Assembly: GCF_900091565.1 (NCBI RefSeq)
Contig: NZ_FMCV01000011.1
Location: 93,247 to 157,246, forward strand
Length of the DNA: 64,000 nucleotides
Reading direction: 5' to 3'
Origin: Micromonospora marina
GTDB lineage: Bacteria; Actinomycetota; Actinomycetes; Mycobacteriales; Micromonosporaceae
In this document: in pieces, positions 44,198-53,041 of the stretch
Layout of the letters: each line of letters opens with the position of its first letter
Numbering within the stretch: the stretch's first letter is position 1
Made by a program: the position numbers and the translations under genes
Notes under the pieces: model-generated
What the model was told of the DNA's origin: nothing
Database searches by the model: none
The model's input: only the letters and a program-made list of their open reading frames with translations

Positions 44198-45421
44198 GTG
44201 CGCGGGACGACCAACACCCTGACCATCGGCGAACGCGTCGCCTGGTACCGCAGACGACGCGGCCTGTCCCAGGAAGTTCTGGCCGGGCTCATCGGTCGTA
44301 CCGCCGATTGGCTCGGCAAGATCGAGAACAACCGGATCGAGCTGGACCGGCTCTCCGTCATCAAGTCCCTCGCCGAAGTCCTGGACGTCTCACTCGGCGA
44401 CCTGCTCGGCGAACCCTCGCTGCTCGACTGGACCGGCGACAGCGGCACCGAAACCGTGCCCGCCCTGCGCGCCGCCCTGATGAACTACCGCGCCCTCGGT
44501 CCGTTCGGCGGCGGCACGGACGTGGAGCCGTCGAGCGTCGCCGCGCTCAGGAATGAGGTAGGCGCCCTGTGGGACGCCTACCAGGACTCACGATTCGGGT
44601 ACGTCACCGGCCGCCTGCCTGACCTGCTGCACCGCGCCCAGGCCGCCGCCGACCACCACGACGGCGACGACCAGGACCAGGCCCGCCGCCTGCTCGGTCT
44701 GGCGTACCAGCTCGCAGCTACCCAGCTCACCAAACTTGGGGAAAGCGACCTCGCCTGGATCGCCGCCGACCGCGGCTTGACCGCCGTCCGCCCCACCGGC
44801 GACCCGCTCATCACCGGCTCCCTGTTCCGCTCCGTCGGCCACGCCCTACACGCCACCGGCCGCTACGCCGAAGCAGTACGCCTCACCGAGGACGCCGCCG
44901 GTTACCTTGAGCCCCACCTGAAGCACGCCACGCCAGCGTTGCTCTCCGTCTACGGAACCCTGTTCCTGTCCGGTTCGATGGCCGCCGCACGGTCCAACGA
45001 CGCTGCCACCACCCGCGCTTTCCTCGCCGCCGCCGACCAAGCCGCCGGCCAGCTTGGGGCCGACGGCAACCACCTCTGGACCGCGTTCGGCCCGACCAAC
45101 GTCGCCATCCATCGCGTAGCCACCGCCGCCGAACTGGGCGACCTACAAGTCGCCATCGACCTCGGACCCCGCGTCGACACCGCCGGCCTACCGATGGAAC
45201 GCCGCGTACGACACGCCCTCGAAATCGCCCGCGCCTACAGCTCATGGAACCGCGTCGACGACGCCCAAGCCGTCCTACTCGACGCCGAACAGATGGCACC
45301 CGAACAGGTCCGCCACCACTTCCTCAGCCGACAACTCGCCCTCACCTGGATCCGCCGACAACGCGGCAAGCCCTCAGCCGAACTGGTCGGACTGGCCCAG
45401 CGACTCAAGGTGCTCGACTAA
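44198..45421 (+). CDS. XRE-family regulator with TPR-like C-terminal domain
   Basis: 407 aa. N-terminal helix-turn-helix IGERVAWYRRRRGLSQEVLAGLIGRTADWLGKIENNRIELDRLSVIKSLAEVLDVSLGDLLGEP, then an all-alpha domain with repeated Ala-rich helices of TPR type. GGGGAGA lies upstream of GTG 44198. XRE plus NUDIX gene pairs are a standing feature of AICE right arms, where they may sense hyphal state; role not established. Confidence 0.82.
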   Translation: MRGTTNTLTIGERVAWYRRRRGLSQEVLAGLIGRTADWLGKIENNRIELDRLSVIKSLAEVLDVSLGDLLGEPSLLDWTGDSGTETVPALRAALMNYRALGPFGGGTDVEPSSVAALRNEVGALWDAYQDSRFGYVTGRLPDLLHRAQAAADHHDGDDQDQARRLLGLAYQLAATQLTKLGESDLAWIAADRGLTAVRPTGDPLITGSLFRSVGHALHATGRYAEAVRLTEDAAGYLEPHLKHATPALLSVYGTLFLSGSMAAARSNDAATTRAFLAAADQAAGQLGADGNHLWTAFGPTNVAIHRVATAAELGDLQVAIDLGPRVDTAGLPMERRVRHALEIARAYSSWNRVDDAQAVLLDAEQMAPEQVRHHFLSRQLALTWIRRQRGKPSAELVGLAQRLKVLD

Positions 45422-45445
45422 ACCCAGCCCATCTAGGCTGCCCTG

Positions 45446-45916
45446 ATGACGGCCAACGAGATGCCACCCACGGCAACCCCACGCGTCGCCGCCGGCGCCC
45501 TCTTCTTCGACAACGAAGGCCGCGTGTTGCTCGTACGCCCAACGTACAAGGAACATTGGGACATTCCCGGCGGTTATGTTGAGCCCGGAGAGTCACCCCG
45601 CGCTGCGTGCATCCGGGAGATCGAGGAGGAACTCGGCCTCAAGGTCGACATTGGATCCATGCTGGTTGTGGACTGGGCTCCTGCCGAGAGGGAGGGAGAC
45701 AAGATCCTGTTCGTCTTTGACGGAGGGCTTCTCGGTCCAAGCAAGCTTCGCGAAGTCCAGTTTGAGGATGGCGAACTAGACGAGTGTCGGCTTGTTGTCA
45801 TTGACGAGGTTGGACAACTTGTGCTGCCGCGACTCGCTCGTCGCATTCAGGTTGCGGTTGAGGCCCGGTCAGCCCGTCAAGGCGTCTACGCGGAGCACGG
45901 CAACGCGCTTGGCTAG
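45446..45916 (+). CDS. NUDIX hydrolase
   Basis: 156 aa. The Nudix box is intact: GGYVEPGESPRAACIREIEEELGL (Gx5Ex7REUxEExGU). It cleaves nucleoside diphosphate-linked compounds; substrate unknown. It lies 24 bases after the XRE gene on the same strand. GC content drops sharply inside this gene (from about base 45560), so a recombination joint between the AICE backbone and the lower-GC cargo probably lies near the Nudix box. Confidence 0.87.
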   Translation: MTANEMPPTATPRVAAGALFFDNEGRVLLVRPTYKEHWDIPGGYVEPGESPRAACIREIEEELGLKVDIGSMLVVDWAPAEREGDKILFVFDGGLLGPSKLREVQFEDGELDECRLVVIDEVGQLVLPRLARRIQVAVEARSARQGVYAEHGNALG

Positions 45917-46108
45917 TTGCCATCTACCTGCGGAAACGGTGGGTGAAGACTCCGATGAGGAGGGGCGTTCTATCTCGCCGAAGGCCTAGCCTGCAGCTAG
46001 GTCAAGGCTGCCCTGCTGTCACGGCCCCACTTCCCAGCACGCTTGCGCAGTTGTACCCTCGCCCGGGTAACTGTCTTGACACCAACTGATGACGTGGGGG
46101 TCTCCTAG

Positions 46109-48166
46109 GTGTCTAACATTATTCCGGGCATCGGCTCTGGCCATCTGCTTGAGAAAGAGCTGTTGGCTGAGGATCGGTCGGTCCGAGTTGGAGCGATCCA
46201 TCGCTTGAACTACAGCGAGGCCATCGTCTTAACTCATGACACCTGGAAGACTCACGCCGGTGGCATTCCTCAGTTCGCCTACCTTATTGCGACGGCTCGC
46301 AAGGTCGACGGCGAATCCCAGGACGATGATGAAGTTCTCCTTCTTCGCGTTGAGGGAACTGCACCCTTAGCGATGGAGTCAGACCTTCACGCGGTCCGAG
46401 AAGAAGCCCTAAGGACTGCACTTTCTCAGAATGCAGACCCCTCGCCTTCTATGGTCCTTGATGTAAAGCTCGATCCTTTCACCAGAAATCGCGTTTCCTT
46501 CACCGGCTTGAGATGCAGGATCCTGGGAACCTTCTTTGAAGATGATCGAGATGGTAAGCGAGAAATCGCCTATGGTGCCGACGTTGATAACTTCTACGCC
46601 ACGTCGACTTATAGGGTGCTCAAGCCAGTAGGCGAGGGGCTGTCTTACATTGCTTCGTATTTAAAGCCCTCGGACGGCCCCGTCGATCTTGTGCAAATTG
46701 GTCACGTCCGATACTCGGCCACCACTCGGCGAGCAAAGGCGTCGAAGCAGGCGGACGCCGCCGTGAAGGTGAATATCCACGACTTCATAGGAAATAAAAC
46801 CGGGCTCCTAGGGATGACCCGTACCGGTAAGTCGAATACAGCCAAGATCGTAATCGCTAGAACATTCGCAGTTTCCGAGCAGCGGCGGGCAGCCGGAAAG
46901 GCCCCGATTGGTCAACTTATCTTCGACCCTCAGGGCGAATATGCGAATCCAAACACCCAGGACGGAACGGAAGTGGCCGCCATTGGCGAGCGGCACGTCC
47001 GAATCTTCAAGTTTGGCGCAGACGGTTCGCAGGCTCACGTTAGACCCCTGGGAATCAACTTCTACGACCCTGACCAGATCGAGGCGGTGCAAGGGCTTAT
47101 TGCTGACAAGCTTAGGTCCGATGGGTCGGCTGGATATGTGAACGACTTCGCAGCTACTCATTTTACTGACGTCGCAGGAGACTACTCTCAGACCACCAGG
47201 GCCCAGCGTGGCCGCTTGATTCTGTACGCTGCGCTCCTTCGCGCCGACTTCAAAGTGCCTCAGAAAAACGCTGGAACGAATGTCCCCTATTCGGTCCTCG
47301 TGTCGATAAAGGCCGATCTTCGTGCAGAGATCACCCGTGTACTGGGCCGCGACCCCTTCAGGCAAGCTGGCAAGCAATGGTCTGTGCGCGCAGATGACGT
47401 TCGGGGCGTCGTCGACAGCATTATTTCGCTTCGCGAAGGTGGGAATGCGCACGCTGCTGACTTCTGTGATGACATTAGATGGCAGTCGACCGAGCCAATC
47501 TACACAGGTCAGACGAGCGGCTCAAGCAGAGTCAGAGGTTGGCGCAACCTCATTGATCTCAAGGACTTTCATAACGAAGATACACAACGTGACCCAGCCT
47601 TTGAGATTTATGATCACTTGAAGGACGGGCGGATCGTCATCGTGGACCTCCACGTTGGTTCACCCCCTATTGTTCGTGCTCTCTCCGAGTCCATCACCCG
47701 CAGACTGCTGGCGGTGCAGACAAGAGTCTTCACGTCAGGGGCAACCCCACCGGCGATCCAAGTGATGCTTGAAGAGGCGCACAACCTCTTCGCTGCCGAT
47801 CGGTATAAAGATGACGGTGACGTTTGGGTCAGGCTCGCGAAAGAGGCAAGCAAGCTGAACCTAGGAATGACCTATGCCACGCAAGAGGTCTCAGGCGTCG
47901 CTCACCAAGTGAAGGCGAATACCGCCAACTGGGTTGTAGCGCACCTTAACAACACGAAAGAAGTCCAGGAGCTTTCAAAGTTCTATGATTTTGCGTCTTT
48001 TGGAGAATCGATCATCGCGTCAGAGGATAAGGGCTACGTTCGCCTCAAGACCTTGTCTTCTCCCTACATCATACCGGTCCAGATAGAGCGATACGACCGC
48101 GCTTTAGTCAACGAAGCTAGAGCCGCCGCAGGTGACCCTCCTCTGCCTCTGCCAGTCGAAGGCTAG
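46109..48166 (+). CDS. HerA-type (DUF87) ATPase/DNA translocase
   Basis: 685 aa, lower GC than the AICE backbone. N-terminal HAS-like barrel region, Walker A GMTRTGKS (235-242), Walker B LIFDPQGEY (270-278), the second acidic motif LEEAHNLF (554-561) and the sensor/finger region TYATQEVSG near 589 followed by AHLNNTKE. These are HerA hallmarks (DPxGEY, EEAHxxF). HerA rings feed DNA to the NurA nuclease; here the nurA-like gene follows 9 bases later. The GTG start at 46109 has a G-rich site upstream. Expected role: defence, by analogy. Confidence 0.88.
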   Translation: MSNIIPGIGSGHLLEKELLAEDRSVRVGAIHRLNYSEAIVLTHDTWKTHAGGIPQFAYLIATARKVDGESQDDDEVLLLRVEGTAPLAMESDLHAVREEALRTALSQNADPSPSMVLDVKLDPFTRNRVSFTGLRCRILGTFFEDDRDGKREIAYGADVDNFYATSTYRVLKPVGEGLSYIASYLKPSDGPVDLVQIGHVRYSATTRRAKASKQADAAVKVNIHDFIGNKTGLLGMTRTGKSNTAKIVIARTFAVSEQRRAAGKAPIGQLIFDPQGEYANPNTQDGTEVAAIGERHVRIFKFGADGSQAHVRPLGINFYDPDQIEAVQGLIADKLRSDGSAGYVNDFAATHFTDVAGDYSQTTRAQRGRLILYAALLRADFKVPQKNAGTNVPYSVLVSIKADLRAEITRVLGRDPFRQAGKQWSVRADDVRGVVDSIISLREGGNAHAADFCDDIRWQSTEPIYTGQTSGSSRVRGWRNLIDLKDFHNEDTQRDPAFEIYDHLKDGRIVIVDLHVGSPPIVRALSESITRRLLAVQTRVFTSGATPPAIQVMLEEAHNLFAADRYKDDGDVWVRLAKEASKLNLGMTYATQEVSGVAHQVKANTANWVVAHLNNTKEVQELSKFYDFASFGESIIASEDKGYVRLKTLSSPYIIPVQIERYDRALVNEARAAAGDPPLPLPVEG

Positions 48167-48175
48167 GAGTCGGCG

Positions 48176-49573
48176 TTGTCATATCAGACAGTCTCTGGAT
48201 CGTATGAACTGGCATCGCGTGTTGGGCATTCAAACGCCGCTCTACGAGCGATTGCGGATAGAGCTTCCTTCTACGTTCCAGCGCAGGAACTTGGCGATCT
48301 CGACTGGCTGAAGGCGAAAGTCTTGAAGCGGTCAGCCTTCCCTTCCCCTGAGGGCGTTGATCGTTTGACAGCTGCAATTGCGATCGACGGTTCACGTGTG
48401 GCCGAACGCGTTCGGGACGGGCTACCCTCGGTGGTCTACGGGTACGCGCAGGCAGCTGCAGCATACGTTGATCTCGCAACAATGGAGCAGCAGCAGGACG
48501 TGCGGTTCGTTGATCCGGTTGCCATCGAGCGTGCAGTCAACACTGCTCTGGTTTCACTTGATCTTCCGACTGCCGGAGCCTACACCCGTCGCGGAATTGA
48601 TATTAAGAAGTCTTGGCGCGAAGCCCTATTTCGAATTTTTGCTTCCAAAAAGGTAGAGGTTAATCGCCTTAACCAAAGTCTCCTGGATCTTCTCATGCTT
48701 TTGCATGGTCATCCGGGCGCTCCTGCCGCAACCGTACCGGTCAACTGCCCGAAAGAGAACTGCAAGAGCCGAGGCATTCCAGTCCGAGCTGGCGGTGGTG
48801 AGTGTCCAGCGTGTGGCGAAACGCTGTACCCCACAGATGTGCTGCGCATTCATGAGGAAGTGGCGGAGGAAGGAACAAATGAGGGTGCTCTTGGCCGCTT
48901 GATGTCGGTTTTGGAGCTCCTGGTGCTTGTTGGGCTAGTGACGCTTTTGTGGACGCAATCGCGGGCGGACCTGCTACGTTCAACGCTTTTTATCGTAGAC
49001 GGGCCCTTAGCGGTTCACGGACCCCCTGCGAAGCTCAGAGCGCGCGCGTTGGAATACTATCAGGCGATGTGTTCCTCGACGCCTGGAGTCGGGCCGTTTC
49101 TTTGCGGCTTAGAGAAGACGGGCGCGCTGGTTGACTACGCTCGCCAACTAGCCAGGCATGATGTTATTCGCGAGGGCGACTTGCTGATATGTGACGCAGA
49201 CGTTATCAAGGTTGTCTGTAATACGGACAATCCCAAATCGTATGGTAAGGAGACTTACTGGGGGCGTAAGTTTGTCTACCGCGCCCTTGATGGCCGAGTA
49301 GTTGTCGCTACGATCCCGCCTGCTGCCGGTCCTGCTTACGACGAAAATGGGGGTCAGTCCGGCCCGGATAACTACCCCACGATACCTGCAATTTTGGATG
49401 TCATAGATAGAACTGGCTCATCAATGTATCGTGATGGCATTATTCCCGTAGCAGCAGCTCATGGTAGAGCGGCCTTCCCGATTGGCGTCGGAACCGACGT
49501 ACTTCGGCTCGTTGCGAAGCAGAAACTGGGTTTAGAGCCGGATGGAACCCCGAAGGCAGGTCCTCAAATATGA
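48176..49573 (+). CDS. NurA-domain nuclease with embedded zinc ribbon
   Basis: 465 aa from TTG 48176 (AGGAG 6 nt upstream). NurA active-site motifs are visible: IAIDGSR at 68-74 (metal-binding Asp71) and LFIVDGPL at 271-278; AAHGRAAFP near the C-terminus is also NurA-like. Between them C191/C196 and C210/C213 form a four-Cys ribbon (NCPKENCKSRG...GECPACGETLYP), an insertion not found in archaeal NurA. As a partner of the preceding HerA it should degrade or process DNA ends. The last 32 bases may overlap the methyltransferase gene. Confidence 0.8.
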   Translation: MSYQTVSGSYELASRVGHSNAALRAIADRASFYVPAQELGDLDWLKAKVLKRSAFPSPEGVDRLTAAIAIDGSRVAERVRDGLPSVVYGYAQAAAAYVDLATMEQQQDVRFVDPVAIERAVNTALVSLDLPTAGAYTRRGIDIKKSWREALFRIFASKKVEVNRLNQSLLDLLMLLHGHPGAPAATVPVNCPKENCKSRGIPVRAGGGECPACGETLYPTDVLRIHEEVAEEGTNEGALGRLMSVLELLVLVGLVTLLWTQSRADLLRSTLFIVDGPLAVHGPPAKLRARALEYYQAMCSSTPGVGPFLCGLEKTGALVDYARQLARHDVIREGDLLICDADVIKVVCNTDNPKSYGKETYWGRKFVYRALDGRVVVATIPPAAGPAYDENGGQSGPDNYPTIPAILDVIDRTGSSMYRDGIIPVAAAHGRAAFPIGVGTDVLRLVAKQKLGLEPDGTPKAGPQI

Positions 49574-50819
49574 CGGCCTCCAAGGCTCGACTATGAGCGC
49601 GCAGCGCATTGCCAGCAAGTCGGCCAAGGGCGACCAGCAGGTCCCGGCTGCCCGAGGCCTTGCTGCTGTGCCTCCCGTGCCGCCAGAGATCGGGCCTACA
49701 GCTCGGAAGCTGCCACATCCCTCCGGGCTCCTAGATCATCCGCTTGCGCGAGCTCGTTATCAAACCCCACTCCGTTATCCAGGCGCCAAGACCGGGCTCG
49801 CTGACCTCATCGGCAGATTGATAGGAAATGCCGTCCACTCTCCTCAGGTTGGCAAGGTAGACCTGTTGGTTGAGCCCTTCGCCGGAGGTGCATCGACTTC
49901 CCTTCGTCTAGTTGGATCTGGCGTAGTGGACCGCGTCCTTCTTGCCGATGCGGACCCACTTGTAGCTGCCTTTTGGCAGGTTGCGGCGGCGGAAACCGAA
50001 AACCTCGTCGACAGAGTGTGCGATGAACACGCGCGGTTCGTGAGTCTTGGGGGACAGATAGCGCTAGACCGATGGGACTACTGGCGGGCTTGGACGCCGC
50101 GGCCAGGCACCTCTGCGGCAACAGCCCGATTCGAAGCAGCTGTTAAATGCCTTTTCCTGAACAGAACCACCTTCTCAGGTATTCTGCATGGTCAGGCAGG
50201 CCCAATTGGCGGCCGTTCTCAGACGTCGGCGTATGGCATTGGTTGCCGGTTCACCCTCGAACCCTTGATGGAACGTGTGCGATATGTCGGGTGGCTGTAC
50301 GGTGAGGGCCGTTTGGTGGATGTCTGGTGCAAGCATTGGGAGAGAACCCTGGCTGACGTCCCTGAGTGGTATCCGCAACTTATACCGAACCATGTGGTGG
50401 CATATCTTGATCCGCCTTACCTCGAAAAGTCGGATAAGCTATACCAGAAGTCGTTCAATCCCAATGGAGGGTATGGCGCTAGCCCCGTTAGTGACCTCCA
50501 CTGGTCAAACATTTTACCTCATCAACATCTCGCCGAATACCTTCGCCGTCGAATCCAGTTCCGGTGGATTTTGTCCTATGACTCCCATGCAAGTCTTCTG
50601 AGTGATCCGGCGCTTTATCTCTCTAGAGAGATGACCCCTTCTGCGCATGAACGAGAGGTTCTTGGCGTTCGCCGGTGGCGGATCTCTAAGAGACTAGTGT
50701 CTTTGCGCTACACAGCTTCGGCGCGGAAGGGCCGGGGGCCGGCCGATGAGTTGCTCCTAACTACGCTGCCGCCTTCGACGGTGCCAACGGACGACGACTT
50801 CCGGCCTCTCGGTGAGTGA
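49542..50819 (+). CDS. D12-class adenine-specific DNA methyltransferase (Dam-like)
   Basis: 425 aa; ATG 49593 (MSAQRIASK) is an alternative start avoiding overlap with the nuclease gene. Motifs: RYPGAKTGLADLIGRL (79-92), the AdoMet motif I LVEPFAGGAST (109-119) and catalytic motif IV LDPPYLEKSD (289-298). N6-adenine methylation is expected. Placed directly after HerA-NurA, it probably marks self DNA, although no specificity can be read. GC is again lower than the genome. Confidence 0.88.
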   Translation: MEPRRQVLKYDGLQGSTMSAQRIASKSAKGDQQVPAARGLAAVPPVPPEIGPTARKLPHPSGLLDHPLARARYQTPLRYPGAKTGLADLIGRLIGNAVHSPQVGKVDLLVEPFAGGASTSLRLVGSGVVDRVLLADADPLVAAFWQVAAAETENLVDRVCDEHARFVSLGGQIALDRWDYWRAWTPRPGTSAATARFEAAVKCLFLNRTTFSGILHGQAGPIGGRSQTSAYGIGCRFTLEPLMERVRYVGWLYGEGRLVDVWCKHWERTLADVPEWYPQLIPNHVVAYLDPPYLEKSDKLYQKSFNPNGGYGASPVSDLHWSNILPHQHLAEYLRRRIQFRWILSYDSHASLLSDPALYLSREMTPSAHEREVLGVRRWRISKRLVSLRYTASARKGRGPADELLLTTLPPSTVPTDDDFRPLGE

Positions 50820-51505
50820 AGAATGCTGTAGCTGCCCGATTGCCGAAACCCTCTCTTGTAAATCAAGGCGCTCCGCGCGGCGCGGGCCGGGGGGCGGCAA
50901 CCGGCTCCTACCGAGCTGCCGCCCCGGCCGCCTACGGCGTCGGGCGGAAAGCCAGCCGGCCCGCAAATGACGCCTCGCCCCGCGCGTCACCCCTGGGTCC
51001 GTGAAGGGACCCGGTGACGAGTCCGATGGACCGACCGAGGCCATGCGATAGCTCTACCTTCCGTGTCTTCCAGCCCCGGTGACGTCTCACCACGGAACGG
51101 TCGACGGTCGGCCGATCGAGTTGCCGAACGGAATCCGTCAGCCGCTCACGGGTCCGAGGTGGGGAAGAGGTGGAGGTAGGAGGAGAGGCGGAGGGTGGGG
51201 CGGGTTGGGGTTAGAGCTGCCTCCGGCGGGGGCGCAACGACTCCGGTATGGAGTTGCCGAACGGTTGGGGTCGTGGGTGGTTGGGGTGGGATGCCATCCC
51301 GCCAGCCACCGACCCAGGCAAGCCGAGCAGACCAGGGCCAGGGCGACAAGGTCGTACGTCCGGTAGGGCGCTCCACCTTGTCGCCCTGGCCCTGGCCCGC
51401 TCCACGGTGTGTGGGTCGGCGGCAGACGGGATGGCAGACGAGGGCTTAAGCTGCGTCGATGCGACGAGATCCTTGTTAGCGGTCGCGGGCTGAGCTAGGA
51501 GAGAA
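50820..51505. other. 686-bp non-coding, G-rich region between methyltransferase and OLD-like genes
   Basis: GC returns to high here. Contains: an imperfect GC hairpin (about 50885-50930) that may end the HerA-NurA-methyltransferase transcript; a 14-bp direct repeat GAGTTGCCGAACGG (51118-51131, 51251-51264); a purine/G-rich stretch on the + strand (51160-51215) able to form G-quadruplexes; and a long perfect hairpin at 51332-51395. Open frames in it have no start/ribosome sites or family resemblance. Confidence 0.6.
51332..51395. repeat. 21-bp perfect inverted repeat
   Basis: 51332-51352 and 51375-51395 are perfectly complementary over 21 bases around a 22-nt spacer. Too long for an ordinary terminator; could be a non-coding RNA hairpin, an operator pair or the scar of a small mobile element. 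Confidence 0.6.
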
Positions 51506-53041
51506 ATGCACTATACCTCGGTTTCGATAAAGAATTTCCGTTCAATCGTCGATTCCGGCGAGATTCCTTTGGGTCCCGTAACTTTGCTTGTTGGTCGAAA
51601 TAACTCAGGAAAGTCGACCATCATTCGCGCCCTTTATCTTTCTCAAGAAGGGGCACCCCAGGAGGAGGGTGACGTCCGCGTTGGGTCTTCGGAGTTCGAG
51701 ATTGACTTGAAGGTCGGTGAATGGAGTAGGATTTCTCGGGTAATGGGTTACTCCCCGATCGACCCTGGATCTACTGTCCGCCTGATAGGGAAAGACAGGG
51801 AGCAAGTCCGAGCTCGACTTGTTGAAGGAGACAAGCCTCAGCCTGCGCGGTTAGCCGGGAATGTGGAACCCAATAATGCCATTTATCCGGTGCTGGCGAC
51901 GCGGCGCCAATCGCGCTACGAAGAGCAGGTTCGGCGCGATTCTGCGATAACTGTTAGCCCGACGGACTCGAATCTTGTTTCGAGGGTGATGACCCTCGCT
52001 ACCTCGGAGATACCTGAGGCGCGCGCATTCCGTACGGCATGTCGAGATGTTCTCGGCGTCAACCTGAACATCTTGACAGGCGAGCACGGACAACAGCGGC
52101 TAGGTGTTCAGATCGATCGGTTCACCGAGATTCCGCTGAGCGCGATGGGTGCGGGCATCACCTCGGCGCTTAACTTGCTACTTAGTCTGAGTTCTAGTCA
52201 AAACAAGCTGTTCTTAATTGAAGAGCCAGAGAGTGACCTCCATCCGCAGGCGTTGAAGGCGCTTTTGGACCTGGTTGTTAGTGCTGCGCGCACCAATCAA
52301 TTCGTAATATCGACTCATAGTAGCATCGTTTTGGCCAAGCTCGGCGCTGTCCCTGGCGCTGTGGTCGTCCACAGTAAGAGCGACGGCAAGGTTCCACCGA
52401 TCAGTACCTACGATGTAGTTAGCTCGCCAGCGGCCCGGCTATCGGTAATGCAGGACTTGGGCTACGAGTTAGCGGATCTCGACCTCGGAGAGGGGTGGCT
52501 GATTTTCGAGGAGTCCAGCGCCGAACGCTTGGCGAGAGAATTCCTCATTCCGTGGTTCGCTCCGCGACTGCTTCGCCTCAGGACGCTAGCCGCCACTGGC
52601 ACTTCGCGCCTCGAGCCCATCATGCAGGATTATCTAGAACTCTTTCTATTCGCTCACCTTGAACCGATGTATCGAGGCCGAGCCTGGGTGATCGCAGATG
52701 GCGATGAGTCTGGCATCTCCGTTATCGAAAAGCTGAAGCTCAAGTTCTCCGGGTGGCCATCGGATCGCTTTATCAATTTTGACCGTCCCGATTTCGAGCT
52801 TTACTATCCATCTTTGTTCAAAGACGACGTTGACCGTGCACTCCTAGAGACGGATAGGAGAAGGCGTCGGGAAGCGAAGCGCCTGCTTCTCAACAAGGTT
52901 CTAGCCTGGATCGCTGAAGATGAGCTTGCAGCAAGAGAGGCTTTTTCTCAATCCGCAGGTGAGGTGATCGATAAGCTTCAAGCAATCGAAGGAGCTTTGC
53001 TCGCCCTCGGTCGGGTGTCTGGGGGCGTGGCTAGCCCCTAG
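51506..53041 (+). CDS. OLD-like ATPase with probable TOPRIM nuclease domain
   Basis: 511 aa, lower GC. AAA/ABC-type ATPase: Walker A GRNNSGKST (30-38), signature LSAMGAGITS (211-220), Walker B LFLIEEPESDLHP (235-247), H-switch STHSSI (269-274). A C-terminal TOPRIM-like domain is suggested by WLIFEESSAERL (331-342) and VIADGDESG (395-403), with the usual E-G as E-E. OLD/Gajiea-type proteins cut DNA in phage defence. Its place after the HerA-NurA-methyltransferase genes, with the intervening repeat region, suggests a related or stacked defence system. ATG 51506 follows GGAGAGA. Confidence 0.82.
   Translation: MHYTSVSIKNFRSIVDSGEIPLGPVTLLVGRNNSGKSTIIRALYLSQEGAPQEEGDVRVGSSEFEIDLKVGEWSRISRVMGYSPIDPGSTVRLIGKDREQVRARLVEGDKPQPARLAGNVEPNNAIYPVLATRRQSRYEEQVRRDSAITVSPTDSNLVSRVMTLATSEIPEARAFRTACRDVLGVNLNILTGEHGQQRLGVQIDRFTEIPLSAMGAGITSALNLLLSLSSSQNKLFLIEEPESDLHPQALKALLDLVVSAARTNQFVISTHSSIVLAKLGAVPGAVVVHSKSDGKVPPISTYDVVSSPAARLSVMQDLGYELADLDLGEGWLIFEESSAERLAREFLIPWFAPRLLRLRTLAATGTSRLEPIMQDYLELFLFAHLEPMYRGRAWVIADGDESGISVIEKLKLKFSGWPSDRFINFDRPDFELYYPSLFKDDVDRALLETDRRRRREAKRLLLNKVLAWIAEDELAAREAFSQSAGEVIDKLQAIEGALLALGRVSGGVASP

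Noticed and set aside
46109..48166. Second conjugative TraB/FtsK translocase
   Set aside because: Motifs DPQGEY and EEAHNLF and the downstream NurA gene identify HerA (DUF87), not the FtsK/TraB branch.
51079..51493. Small frames in the G-rich gap
   Set aside because: They follow the G/purine bias of the DNA, exist on both strands, and none has a ribosome site or family resemblance.
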